Notes under the pieces: model-generated
Told to the model about the DNA's origin: nothing
Database searches by the model: none
The model's input: the letters and a program-made list of their open reading frames with translations, nothing else
Shown: positions 24,611-33,016 of the stretch, one piece after another
Layout: the number at the start of each line of letters is the position of its first letter
How positions within the stretch are numbered: the first letter of the stretch is position 1
Made by a program: the position numbers and the translations under genes
Source: Candidatus Krumholzibacteriota bacterium
GTDB taxonomy: Bacteria; Krumholzibacteriota; Krumholzibacteriia; JAJRXK01
DNA: 62,276 bases
Direction of reading: 5' to 3'
NCBI GenBank assembly: GCA_024276305.1
Contig: JAJRXK010000065.1
Coordinates: 1 to 62,276, forward strand

Positions 24611-26026
24611 ATGGACATGAAGTTTCAACTCCGGACGAGCATGCAACAACGCCTGGTGATGACCCCCAAGCTCCAGCAGGCTCTCAAGCTCCTCCAGGTT
24701 CCCACCCTCGAACTCGAGCAGATCCTCAAACAGGAAATGATGCAGAACCCCATGCTCGAAGAATTCGAGCCAGAAGAAGAGGAACTCGAACCGAGCGAGA
24801 ACGGCGACGGGGACGACGACGAGACGAAGGCGGAGAGCGAGACCGAAGAGCCCATCGACTGGGAGGAGTACTTCGACGACGGGTTCAAGGCGACGGGTTG
24901 GGAACCCGAACCGGAAGATCTCGATGATCGCTACGAGAAGGTGGCGGTGGCTCCGCAGACCGGAAGAGACGCACTGTTGGCCCAACTCAATTTGGATCTC
25001 ACCGACGAGCTCGATCTACAGATCGGGGAGTATCTCATCGGAAGTCTCAACAGCGATGGCTTCCTGTCCTGCGACCTCGAGGAAGTGGCGCGGGAGTTCG
25101 AGGTGGACCTCTCTCGAATCGAGTCCGTTCTCGAGATGATCCAGAATCTCGATCCACCCGGCATTGGGGCTCGCGACCTTCGGGAAGCGCTCCTGCTGCA
25201 GCTGAAAGCCCTGGGTGAAGAGCACACCATGGCCGCAACCATCGTGCGCGATCACTTCGATGCTCTCAAGAACCGCAAGTTTGCCGATATCGCCAAGCAG
25301 CTGAAGGTTTCTCCCAAGGACATTCAGGATGTGGCCAACGACTTGAGTCGTCTCGATCCTCGACCGGGTCTGGCCACCATCGGAGACGATGCGCGCTACG
25401 TGACCCCGGACCTGGTGGTCGAAAAGGTCGAGGGAGACTACGTGGTCTACCTCAACGATTCGAATATTCCGCGGCTGAGGATAAGTCGCACCTACGTAGA
25501 CGAGCTGCAGAAGTCTCGAGCCGGTGGCGATGTCGAGACCCGGGACTTCATCTCCAGCAAGTTGAACTCGGCCAAGTGGCTGATCCAGACCATCGAGCAA
25601 CGACGTCGAACGATCGTGAAAGTGATGCAGTGCATAGTGGAAGATCAGCGGGACTTCTTCGAAAAGGGGCCCCGCGCATTGAAGCCGCTCACCCTGCAGC
25701 AAGTCGCGAGTCGGATCGGAATGCACGAGTCGACGGTGAGCCGCGTGACCAACAACAAGTACGTCCAAACTCCGCGCGGCGTGTTCGAACTCAAGTACTT
25801 CTTCAGTTCCTCGCTCGATACCGAGGACGGCGAGACCATGTCGTCGAAGGCAGCCAAGACCAGAATCCAGGAGATCATCGCTGCCGAAGACCAACAACGC
25901 CCATTGAGCGATCAGAAGATCGTGGACATCCTCAAGGAGGAGGGTCTGAACATCGCCCGGCGAACAGTAGCGAAGTATCGGGAGCAGCTTGGAATTCTTC
26001 CGGCGCGCCTGCGTAAGACCTACTGA
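24611..26026 (+). CDS. rpoN: RNA polymerase sigma-54 factor
   Basis: The alternative sigma factor that recognises -24/-12 promoters and needs an AAA+ activator. The 471-residue protein has region I rich in Gln and Leu (LRTSMQQRLVMTPKLQQALK), an acidic region II (~50-90), the core-binding domain, an HTH (LQQVASRIGMHESTVSRVTNNKYVQTP) and a perfect RpoN box ARRTVAKYRE close to the C-terminus. It lies between lptB and hpf, as in many Proteobacteria. A near-consensus sigma-54 site upstream of the acyltransferase-lptC-lptB-rpoN genes (22326-22342) suggests autoregulation. Confidence 0.97.
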   Translation: MDMKFQLRTSMQQRLVMTPKLQQALKLLQVPTLELEQILKQEMMQNPMLEEFEPEEEELEPSENGDGDDDETKAESETEEPIDWEEYFDDGFKATGWEPEPEDLDDRYEKVAVAPQTGRDALLAQLNLDLTDELDLQIGEYLIGSLNSDGFLSCDLEEVAREFEVDLSRIESVLEMIQNLDPPGIGARDLREALLLQLKALGEEHTMAATIVRDHFDALKNRKFADIAKQLKVSPKDIQDVANDLSRLDPRPGLATIGDDARYVTPDLVVEKVEGDYVVYLNDSNIPRLRISRTYVDELQKSRAGGDVETRDFISSKLNSAKWLIQTIEQRRRTIVKVMQCIVEDQRDFFEKGPRALKPLTLQQVASRIGMHESTVSRVTNNKYVQTPRGVFELKYFFSSSLDTEDGETMSSKAAKTRIQEIIAAEDQQRPLSDQKIVDILKEEGLNIARRTVAKYREQLGILPARLRKTY

Positions 26027-26067
26027 TCGCGAGTGCGGAATACTCGAACTCGAATTCCCATCTGTGG

Positions 26068-26096
26068 TAGGCAGAAAATCCTCGGCGCGCTACAGT
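26068..26096 (+). promoter_or_regulatory. sigma-70-like promoter for hpf
   Basis: -35 TAGGCA (26068-26073), 17-bp spacer, -10 TACAGT (26091-26096), with an inferred start near 26103. Each box matches consensus at four of six positions. It lies in the 111-bp gap after rpoN. Confidence 0.45.
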
Positions 26097-26137
26097 AGAG
26101 CGCGACATCATCGTTCCCCAGATCCGGAGGCCATGAC

Positions 26138-26524
26138 GTGCAGGTCGAGATCACCACACGCAACTACAAGGCGACCAAGCGGGTACGAGAATCCATCGAC
26201 GACAAGACCGACAAATTCGAGAAGTATGCCGACCTCGATCAGATCCGAGTCACCCTTGGAGTGGAAAAGCACGACCAGATCTGCGAGGTGCATCTGCGCA
26301 CCAAAGGGCTCGATTTCCATTCGAGCGCTTCATCCAACGACATGCTCGTCTCGGTGGATCGGGCCACCGACGCAATCGAGAAACAGCTCCGACGTCACAA
26401 GCGCAAAGTGGTCGACAGCCGTCGTTCTCACGGAAGCTCGGCCGGCAAGACCTCTGCGGCGGCATTGGAAGCAGTCCTCGACGCCGAAGTCAGCCGTGAC
26501 GACAACGCCGAAGAGGAGTACTGA
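26138..26524 (+). CDS. hpf: ribosome hibernation promoting factor
   Basis: A 128-residue HPF/RaiA protein that binds the 30S decoding region and silences ribosomes in stationary phase. The beta-alpha-beta-beta-beta-alpha core is visible from MQVEITTRNYKATKRVRESI to DAIEKQLRRHKRKV. The conserved helix DATDAIEKQL-type segment appears as VDRATDAIEKQLRRHK. It lacks the long C-terminal dimerisation domain, so it is the short form, with a ~30-residue acidic tail. GTG 26138 is supported by GGAGG seven bases upstream; an ATG at 26133 is out of frame. The position between rpoN and hprK is conserved in many Gram-negatives. Confidence 0.94.
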   Translation: MQVEITTRNYKATKRVRESIDDKTDKFEKYADLDQIRVTLGVEKHDQICEVHLRTKGLDFHSSASSNDMLVSVDRATDAIEKQLRRHKRKVVDSRRSHGSSAGKTSAAALEAVLDAEVSRDDNAEEEY

Positions 26525-26527
26525 TCG

Positions 26528-27499
26528 GTGGGCGAGGGCCACACCTTCCAGGAAGTGATCGAGCAGCTCCGTCTTCGCGCAAAGGTGGAGCTGCTGAACG
26601 AACACGACGGGGCGAACTCGTCGGTCACGCATTCCGATGTGCATCGGCCGGGGATGGCCCTCATGGGCTATCAAGAAGGCTTTCACCGAGAGAGAATCCA
26701 GATATGCGGGGGCACCGAGCTGGGATATCTGCGGACCTTGAGCGAAGAGATTCGGCGCCAGGCGCTCGAGCGCGTTTTTGCGCTGGAGATTCCGGGCATC
26801 TTCATCTCCGAGGGACAGGAGGTGGAGGATACCTTTCTCGCGCTGGCCAGTACCCACCGGGTGCCGGTGGCTCGCGTCGAGCTACCCACCGATGAACTCA
26901 TCGAAGTCGTGCGCGAGGTCCTCGCCACCATTCTCGCACCGAGGGTCACTCGCCACGCGACCTTGGTCGACGTGTACGGAGTGGGGGTTCTGGTCACCGG
27001 GCGCAGTGGGATCGGCAAGAGCGAGACAGCCCTCGACCTCGTGGAGCGCGGACATCGGTTGGTTGCGGACGACTTGGTGGTGATCACTCGGCAGAGCCGA
27101 GAAGTGTTGGTGGGATCGGGTCGGGCCAATGTCGAGCATCTCATGGAGATCCGAGGCCTCGGGATCATCGACATCTTCCCCCTCTTCGGTGTACGCGCGA
27201 TTCGGATGCAGAAGCGAGTGGAGGTGGAGCTTCGACTCGAGGAATGGGACGAGGCCAAGAACTATGATCGTCACGGTCTCGACCGCGAGACCACGGAGAT
27301 TCTGGGAGTGACGATTCCCAAGGTCACGGTGCCGATCTTTCCCGGTAAGAACAATACGGTCATCGCCGAAGTCGTCGCCTTGGACTTCATGCTCAAGACT
27401 TACGGAATCGACGTGGCTCAGGACTTCAACCGGCGACTGGTGGAAACCATGTCCGAGCGTGGCAGGACCAAGCGTTACCTGACCCATGATCGTGAGTGA
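26528..27499 (+). CDS. hprK: HPr kinase/phosphorylase
   Basis: HprK/P phosphorylates and dephosphorylates Ser46 of HPr in response to metabolite levels. The 323-residue protein has an N-terminal regulatory domain (~1-130) and a C-terminal kinase domain with the P-loop GRSGIGKSE and the bifunctional signature EIRGLGIIDI. The HPr gene downstream (29874) keeps the target Ser46, so the regulatory loop is complete. GTG 26528 has GAGGAG at good spacing. The gene leads directly into the mannose-family PTS genes. Confidence 0.96.
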   Translation: MGEGHTFQEVIEQLRLRAKVELLNEHDGANSSVTHSDVHRPGMALMGYQEGFHRERIQICGGTELGYLRTLSEEIRRQALERVFALEIPGIFISEGQEVEDTFLALASTHRVPVARVELPTDELIEVVREVLATILAPRVTRHATLVDVYGVGVLVTGRSGIGKSETALDLVERGHRLVADDLVVITRQSREVLVGSGRANVEHLMEIRGLGIIDIFPLFGVRAIRMQKRVEVELRLEEWDEAKNYDRHGLDRETTEILGVTIPKVTVPIFPGKNNTVIAEVVALDFMLKTYGIDVAQDFNRRLVETMSERGRTKRYLTHDRE

Positions 27500-27550
27500 T
27501 CCCGCCGAAGATCGGTGTCGACCCCACGCGAGGAAAGGCTGCCGACGCCC

Positions 27551-27943
27551 ATGACCCGAGCATTGATCCTCACTCACGGGAAGCTCGGTCGAGCCCTTCT
27601 CGACAGTGCTGCCCATATCTTCAGGGGTGGTGCCGAGGTCGATGTGCTCTCGAATGAGGACTTCTGTGGTTCTGATCTGGCGGGGGCGGTGCGGGCGTGG
27701 GCAGATGCCGAAGAGGGCCCCGTCTTCGTCTTCGTCGACGTGGGAGGCGGAAGCTGTGGGATCGCCGCCCAGCTCGCATTGCGCGATCGGCCGGATTCGT
27801 GGATCTTGGGGGGCGTGAATCTTCCGATGGTCCTCACCTATCTCGGGGCCGCCGATCAACTCGAGCCGGTCGAGTTGGTGTCGAAGCTCCTCGATCGCGC
27901 TCTCAACTCGGTGCGATTGGTGGGCGACGAATCCAGGAGCTAG
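27551..27943 (+). CDS. PTS mannose/fructose/sorbose-family EIIA component
   Basis: EIIA accepts phosphate from HPr and passes it to EIIB. The ~130-residue protein matches the mannose-family EIIA fold: LILTHGKLGRALLDSA with the phosphorylated His9, the VFVDVGGGSC segment and the VNLPMVLTYL stretch that follows. The ATG at 27551 gives the correct His position (E. coli ManX His10); an upstream GTG at 27515 would add 12 residues. One base separates its stop from the EIIB GTG. Confidence 0.92.
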   Translation: MTRALILTHGKLGRALLDSAAHIFRGGAEVDVLSNEDFCGSDLAGAVRAWADAEEGPVFVFVDVGGGSCGIAAQLALRDRPDSWILGGVNLPMVLTYLGAADQLEPVELVSKLLDRALNSVRLVGDESRS

Positions 27944-27944
27944 A

Positions 27945-28442
27945 GTGTCCATTCTTCTGGCACGAATCGATGATCGTCTCATCCACGGACAGGTCGTGGT
28001 GGGCTGCTGTGGTTCGCTGCACGCCCGACGAGTGATTCTCTGCGACCCCGAAGTCATGGCCGATGAGTTCCAACAGCGGCTCTACGCGGCTGCGGTCCCT
28101 CCGGACATCCAACTGGATTTTTGCGATGTGCCCGGAACGGCGGAGATCATCGCTGGCCTCGGCGAAGAGGAGTGTCGGCACCTCATCGTGGTGACGGGGA
28201 GCTGCGCTGCGATGCGGGATCTCTGCGAGAGCTGTCCGTCCATCGATCGCGTATGTCTCGGTGGCCTCCATCATCGTGTCGAAGCGGAGGAAGTCTGGCC
28301 CGGGTTCTTTCTCGATGCCGAGGATCGCAACGCTCTCCGCGCTCTTCTCGATCGAGGAATCGAGGTCGTCGTCCAACGCATTCCCGGGGAGGAGGCGATC
28401 GACGCGGCGGAGCGGCTGCGGGCGATCGACTCTCCGACGTGA
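27945..28442 (+). CDS. PTS mannose/fructose/sorbose-family EIIB component
   Basis: A 165-residue EIIB that takes phosphate from EIIA and donates it to the sugar bound by EIIC/EIID. The active-site motif RIDDRLIHGQV with phosphorylated His14 is intact, followed by the family-typical core (RRVILCDPEVMADEFQ). GTG 27945 has CAGGAG upstream. Its TGA overlaps the GTG of EIIC (GTGA). Confidence 0.93.
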   Translation: MSILLARIDDRLIHGQVVVGCCGSLHARRVILCDPEVMADEFQQRLYAAAVPPDIQLDFCDVPGTAEIIAGLGEEECRHLIVVTGSCAAMRDLCESCPSIDRVCLGGLHHRVEAEEVWPGFFLDAEDRNALRALLDRGIEVVVQRIPGEEAIDAAERLRAIDSPT

Positions 28443-29116
28443 TCTCCTTTGCGTCGGGCCTGGGAGCGGTTGTCGGACTGGATCGTAGTGCCTTCGGTCA
28501 CACCCTGCTGGCCCATCCGGCGGTGGCGGGAACCCTCCTACTCGCAGTGAGCGGGGCCAGTCCTGATGCCTGGCTGTTTCTGATGGTTCTGACCTGTCTC
28601 GAATCCTCCAACCCCGTGGTGGGTGGAGTGAGGGACTGGGGGAGTGCTGCGCTGGTGGGAGTGGTGTTGGGCCAAGGGGCGGCCGGAGCGACCGCCTGGG
28701 CCCTGATTCTGATGTGGTCAGTGGTGGTGGCGGGGGTCGGAGGCGGCGCCATTCTCGGGGTCCGGTCGGTGGCCGCGCGGTCGATGCGAGCGGTGGAGGT
28801 GGCAGTCGAGGCGGGGGATGCGGGACGAATCGAGAGGATTCACTTCTTTCTCATCTTCCTCGATGCACTGCGTGGAGGAGGGATGGTAGGACTGGGGCTC
28901 GTCACGGGTCGGTTCCTCCTGCCGCGAGGTCTCGACTTGGCGGCCGCGGCGGGAGTCGAGGGTTGGTTGGCGCTCATCTGGACAGTGGCACCATGGGGCG
29001 CTCTCCCTGTACTGTGTCGCCTTCATTGGGATCGGACCCGACGGGTGGCGATGGGAATGGGGCTGGCTGGGGGCTTTGTGTTGTGGGCGGTGGGCGTGAT
29101 GGGAGGGATCGGATGA
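28439..29116 (+). CDS. PTS mannose-family EIIC-like membrane component
   Basis: A 225-residue hydrophobic protein with about six to seven membrane segments. It is identified as EIIC mainly by position between EIIB and EIID, by length and by the short family-like pieces GLDRSAFGHTLLAHP and LLAVSGASPDAWLFL. Similarity to well-known EIICs appears weak, so the transported sugar cannot be named and transport activity is not certain. GTG 28439 overlaps the EIIB stop and its own stop overlaps the EIID ATG. Confidence 0.75.
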   Translation: MISFASGLGAVVGLDRSAFGHTLLAHPAVAGTLLLAVSGASPDAWLFLMVLTCLESSNPVVGGVRDWGSAALVGVVLGQGAAGATAWALILMWSVVVAGVGGGAILGVRSVAARSMRAVEVAVEAGDAGRIERIHFFLIFLDALRGGGMVGLGLVTGRFLLPRGLDLAAAAGVEGWLALIWTVAPWGALPVLCRLHWDRTRRVAMGMGLAGGFVLWAVGVMGGIG

Positions 29117-29868
29117 GGCGGGAACTGCGTCGATCCAAGATCGCGTGGTGGCGGCTCTGGGCGGTGGAGGGCAGTTTCAACCCGCAGCGTCTGCAATGGG
29201 TCGGATGGCTCGTGGCTCGGCTCGGCTCCATCGACGCGAAGGAACGAAATCCCCAAGCCGTGGCCGAGCTTCTGGCCGCCGAGGAGACCGCGGCGAACAC
29301 CCATCCTTATCTCGTGGGCTTGGTCTTCGGGGTTCGCCAGAGTCTGGAGGAACGGGGGGAATGGGAAAAAGCCGCGCGTCTCTCAGGGGTTTTGGCCCGG
29401 GTACTGGGAGGCATCGGCGATCGGCTCTTCTGGAGCGGCGTCGTTCCCACCGTGGTCTTGGGATTGGTCCTGTTGGGTCTGTCGACCGGCGATCCGTGGG
29501 GTGGGTTGGTGGTGTGGGTGCTTTTCGTCACCGCACTGGCGTGGATGCGGTGGCGGCTCTACGAGGAGGGTCTCCGGCGCGGCGACGAGGTTCTGGGCCT
29601 TCTGGAGGACCCTCGCGTCCAACGGTGGGCGGAGCACTTTCGGTGGAGCGCGACCGTCCTGACCGGATCTCTGGTCGGAGTTGCTCTATGGCGGTCCTAT
29701 GATCCGCTGACCGGCGCTGTCTTCGTAGCTCCCGCGGCGGTGGCCGCGGCGGGAGTCGGAACTTTGGCCGCGTGGCGGGGTTGGGGCCCCGAGCGCTGGC
29801 TCCTGGGCGTGATCTCGACGGTGTGGGTGGTTTCCGCACTGTCTCATTTCTTCGTGTGGGGTGACTGA
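29113..29868 (+). CDS. PTS mannose-family EIID-like membrane component
   Basis: A 251-residue protein corresponding to EIID, the second membrane component of mannose-type permeases. The N-terminal part is soluble and has recognisable pieces: FNPQRLQWVGW, NTHPYLVGLVFGVRQSLEERGE and GIGDRLFWSGVVPTVV. The last ~130 residues carry several membrane helices. It is slightly shorter than E. coli ManZ. ATG 29113 overlaps the EIIC stop (ATGA). HPr starts five bases after its stop. Confidence 0.82.
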   Translation: MRRELRRSKIAWWRLWAVEGSFNPQRLQWVGWLVARLGSIDAKERNPQAVAELLAAEETAANTHPYLVGLVFGVRQSLEERGEWEKAARLSGVLARVLGGIGDRLFWSGVVPTVVLGLVLLGLSTGDPWGGLVVWVLFVTALAWMRWRLYEEGLRRGDEVLGLLEDPRVQRWAEHFRWSATVLTGSLVGVALWRSYDPLTGAVFVAPAAVAAAGVGTLAAWRGWGPERWLLGVISTVWVVSALSHFFVWGD

Positions 29869-29873
29869 TCATC

Positions 29874-30143
29874 ATGGCGGTGCGAACGGCGAAGATTTCG
29901 GATCCGGTGGGCCTACACTTGCGCGCAGCCAGTCGCATCGTGCAAGTGGCCAAGGAATTCCAGAGTGAGATCACCATCGCCTACGATGGTGTGGAGACCA
30001 ACGCCAAGAGCATACTGGGATTGGCTTCCCTGGTGGCCCGGTACCAAGAGCCCCTCGAGTTGCGGGCCGAGGGCCCCGACGAAGGAGCCGCTCTGGATGC
30101 GCTGGTCCAACTCATCGAGGTCGGCCTGGGAGAAGAGAGCTAG
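29874..30143 (+). CDS. ptsH: phosphocarrier protein HPr
   Basis: An 89-residue HPr. The catalytic His15 lies in DPVGLHLRAAS and the regulatory Ser46 in NAKSILGL, so both the EI route and the HprK route are possible. The usual GLHARPA active-site loop is altered to GLHLRAA: His and Arg are kept, but the Pro after Arg is Ala. This is known in some lineage-specific HPrs but deserves attention. Its TAG shares one base with the GTG of the EI gene. Confidence 0.93.
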   Translation: MAVRTAKISDPVGLHLRAASRIVQVAKEFQSEITIAYDGVETNAKSILGLASLVARYQEPLELRAEGPDEGAALDALVQLIEVGLGEES

Positions 30144-31924
30144 TGGAGAGTTTTCGGGGCATCGTCGCATCGGGGGGAGTGGCCCTCGGACCGGCCAGGG
30201 TTTGGCGGCGCCTGGTGGTGAACCCGAATCTGGGCCAGAAGACCGATGCTCCGGCGGAGGAACATCGACGTCTGGATCTTGCCCTCTCCGAGACGCGCCG
30301 CCAACTCGAGGAGCTGCGGACCCAGCTCCAGGATCGACTCGGGCAGGATCACGCCACCATTCTCGACGCCCAGTTGCTGATCCTCGACGACGAAACCTTC
30401 TTGGGCCAGGTTCGGGAAGCCATCGATGACCAGCGCTTGCGAGCGGAGGCCGCCTTCTCGAGGGCGATGTCCGAAGCTCTGGTCCCCCTCGACCTCTCCG
30501 GCGATGCTCTCTTCCGGGAGCGGATGACCGACTTCCGGGATGTCGAACAGCGGGTGATCCGGGCGTTGTCCGATCACGTTTCGACTCTGCCCACCCTCGA
30601 GGAGCCCTGCATCCTGGTGAGTTCGGATCTGACCCCCAGCGAGACTGCAGGCCTCGATTTCGAAAAGATTCTGGGATTCTGCATCGATGGGGGATCGGAC
30701 ACCGGGCACACCGCGATCATCGCAAGGAGTCTGGGGGTGCCCGCGCTGGTGGGATTGAGACGGGCAAGCCAGGAGATTCGCCACGAGTCCATGTTGGCCC
30801 TGGACGGGGAGCTGGGGGTCGTTCACTCCGATCCCGATCCTGCGGTCATCCGCCGTTTCGAGTCCCGCATTCGTCGACGCCAGGGAGCTCAGCGGCGCTT
30901 GGCCGGATTGCAGACCCTGCCGGCGGTGACCACCGATGGCCACCGGATCGCTCTGTCGGCGAATATCGAGGTCCCCGAAGAAATCGACATCGCGGTGCGC
31001 AACGGGGCCGAAGCCATCGGACTCGTCCGCACCGAGTACTTCTATTTTCGTCACGAAGTGCTTCCCAACGAAGACGAGCAGCTCGGGGAGTATCTCGATG
31101 TCCTGAGGAGGGCCCAGGGAAGGTCGGTGACCTTTCGCGTCCTCGATGTCGGAGGAGACAAGCTCCTGGCAGCGGTGGGGGGAGTGAGGGAGTACAATCC
31201 CTTTCTCGGATTGCGCGGGGCTCGTTTCCTCTTGGCCAACCCCGAGATTCTCCGCACCCAACTTCGGGCACTCTACCGCGCGAGCGTGGAGGGCCCCATG
31301 CGCCTGATGCTGCCGATGATCTGTGATCTGACCGAGATGTTGGCCTTCGAGGACCACGCACGGCGGGTCCGCGAGTCCCTTCTCGAGGAGGGACATGACT
31401 TCGATACGGAAGTTCCTCTGGGGATCATGATCGAGACTCCGGCGGCGGTGGCCATGGCGGAGGAACTCGCGGCTCGAGCCGAGTTCTTCAGCCTGGGAAC
31501 CAACGACCTGACTCAGTACGTCTTGGCGGTGGACCGGAGCAACCTGAGGGTCTCGCGTTTCGCACAGCCCCAGCATCCGGCCGTCCTGAGGGCCATTCGG
31601 GATGCTGTCAGAGCTGCAGATCGAGGCCGGATTCCGGTGGCCTCCTGTGGAGACATGGGAAGCAACCCGGTGCTGGCGATGCTTCTGATCGGCCTCGGAG
31701 TGCAGGGGATCAGCGCGTCGGCGGCTTCGATTCCGGCCCTGAAGGAGGCGATTCGCAGCATATCCTTTGCCGATGCCCAGGCCTGGGCGGAGGAGGCCAC
31801 GTCGCTCTCGACGGTGGAAGAAGTGGACGCATTCCTGAGGAACAAGACCCATGGTCTGCTCAGAGAGTTCGTCAGTCGCTCGAAGGCATCGGGTGGAGAT
31901 CGAGAGCCGGGGGACGAGGCATGA
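30143..31924 (+). CDS. ptsI: phosphoenolpyruvate-protein phosphotransferase (PTS enzyme I)
   Basis: EI autophosphorylates from phosphoenolpyruvate and phosphorylates HPr. The 593-residue protein has the N-terminal HPr-binding helices (~30-150), the active-site His189 in GGSDTGHTAIIARSLGVPAL, the linker and a C-terminal PEP-binding barrel (GLVRTEYFYF, LRALYRASVEG, PLGIMIETPAAV, SLGTNDLTQYVLAVDR, SCGDMGSNP). Length and order are normal. Together with the preceding genes it completes a self-sufficient phosphorelay. Its stop overlaps the next ATG. Confidence 0.96.
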   Translation: MESFRGIVASGGVALGPARVWRRLVVNPNLGQKTDAPAEEHRRLDLALSETRRQLEELRTQLQDRLGQDHATILDAQLLILDDETFLGQVREAIDDQRLRAEAAFSRAMSEALVPLDLSGDALFRERMTDFRDVEQRVIRALSDHVSTLPTLEEPCILVSSDLTPSETAGLDFEKILGFCIDGGSDTGHTAIIARSLGVPALVGLRRASQEIRHESMLALDGELGVVHSDPDPAVIRRFESRIRRRQGAQRRLAGLQTLPAVTTDGHRIALSANIEVPEEIDIAVRNGAEAIGLVRTEYFYFRHEVLPNEDEQLGEYLDVLRRAQGRSVTFRVLDVGGDKLLAAVGGVREYNPFLGLRGARFLLANPEILRTQLRALYRASVEGPMRLMLPMICDLTEMLAFEDHARRVRESLLEEGHDFDTEVPLGIMIETPAAVAMAEELAARAEFFSLGTNDLTQYVLAVDRSNLRVSRFAQPQHPAVLRAIRDAVRAADRGRIPVASCGDMGSNPVLAMLLIGLGVQGISASAASIPALKEAIRSISFADAQAWAEEATSLSTVEEVDAFLRNKTHGLLREFVSRSKASGGDREPGDEA

Positions 31925-32937
31925 CCGCGAGGGAACCCGACATGTGGGAGCGAGTCGACTGTTTGGCCGATCAGCTTCGCGCTTCGGCCGAGATGGTCCG
32001 TGATGCGGCATTGGGTCCGTGGGCTCGGCCGCAGAGAGTCCTGGTTTGCGGAATGGGGGGGAGTGCCGCCGCGGGAGGATTGCTCGCGGGGGTCTACGAG
32101 TCGGACTTCGAGATGCGGGTGGCCCGGCGTTATGATCCGCCGTCCCTCTGGGCCCGCCATGCCCTGGTGGTGTTTTCGAGCTATTCCGGCAACACCGAGG
32201 AGACCCTCCGCTCCTACGAGCGCCTGGCCGAGGTGGCGGACCAGCGGGTGGTGGTCAGCTCGGGGGGAGAGCTGCTGTCGCGGGCGCGGAAGGACGGGGT
32301 TCCGGTGGTCGAGTTGCCCGGCGGATGGCCTCCCCGATCCGCCCTGGGCTGGGGGATCGGGTCGATCGCCCGAATCCTGGGTCACGCAGGTCTGGTCGAT
32401 GCCATCGACGCCGACCTCGAGGAGGTGGCCTCGAGCCTCGATCAGGGACGAGAAATCGCCTCCGCTTCGAGGGCAGACGAGAGCTCACAGCTGCAACGCT
32501 TGGTCTCGGCGCTCGAGGGACGCCTCCCTTTCTTGTACGCCAGCGACGGGTTGACCGAGGCGGTGGCTCTTCGGTGGCGAGCGCAACTCAACGAGAACGC
32601 AAAGATGTTGGTCGGGCACGCGCTCCTGCCCGAACTCGATCACAACGAGGTCGTGGGCTGGGAGTCTCCGACCGCAGTCCGGGATGGTGTGGCCGTCGTG
32701 GCTCTCCGGGACCAAGACGAGCCCGCCCGGGTGTCGCGTCGCTTCGAGGTGACTCGGCAGATCCTCGGCGATCGCGTCCGTGGATGGATCGAAGTTCGGG
32801 CTGGCGATGGCTCACGGCTGAGTCGTGCGATGGAGCTCGTGCAGCTTGGCGACTATCTTTCGGTCCTTCTGGCCGAGCGACACGGCGTCGATCCGACGCC
32901 GGTGGATTCCATCGACCGACTCAAGTCCGAACTCTAG
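31921..32937 (+). CDS. bifunctional phosphoglucose/phosphomannose isomerase-type SIS protein
   Basis: A 338-residue SIS-domain protein of the bifunctional PGI/PMI family, which interconverts fructose-6-phosphate with glucose-6- and mannose-6-phosphate. Recognisable pieces are LVCGMGGSAAAGGLLAG, VVFSSYSGNTEETL, WRAQLNENAKMLVGHALLPELDHNEVVGW and the terminal DPTPVDSIDRLKSEL. The HNEVVGWE region carries the catalytic His and Glu of this family. ATG 31921 overlaps the EI stop. Location directly after a mannose-family PTS fits use of the imported sugar phosphate. A 14-bp hairpin terminator follows. Confidence 0.9.
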   Translation: MTAREPDMWERVDCLADQLRASAEMVRDAALGPWARPQRVLVCGMGGSAAAGGLLAGVYESDFEMRVARRYDPPSLWARHALVVFSSYSGNTEETLRSYERLAEVADQRVVVSSGGELLSRARKDGVPVVELPGGWPPRSALGWGIGSIARILGHAGLVDAIDADLEEVASSLDQGREIASASRADESSQLQRLVSALEGRLPFLYASDGLTEAVALRWRAQLNENAKMLVGHALLPELDHNEVVGWESPTAVRDGVAVVALRDQDEPARVSRRFEVTRQILGDRVRGWIEVRAGDGSRLSRAMELVQLGDYLSVLLAERHGVDPTPVDSIDRLKSEL

Positions 32938-32961
32938 CAAGATCGCAGCATGGGGACATGC

Positions 32962-32993
32962 ATCAGCCCGGGTGCAGACGCACCCGGGCTGAT
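32962..32993. terminator. strong bidirectional hairpin between convergent genes
   Basis: A perfect 14-bp stem (32962-32975 with 32980-32993) around the loop AGAC, lying between the PGI/PMI stop and the end of the convergent lipoprotein gene at 33017. The stem core is GC-rich (GCCCGGGTGC). No long T-run, but the geometry suits termination of both strands. Confidence 0.85.
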
Positions 32994-33016
32994 CTGTTCG
33001 CGACTCGTCAGGCCTG

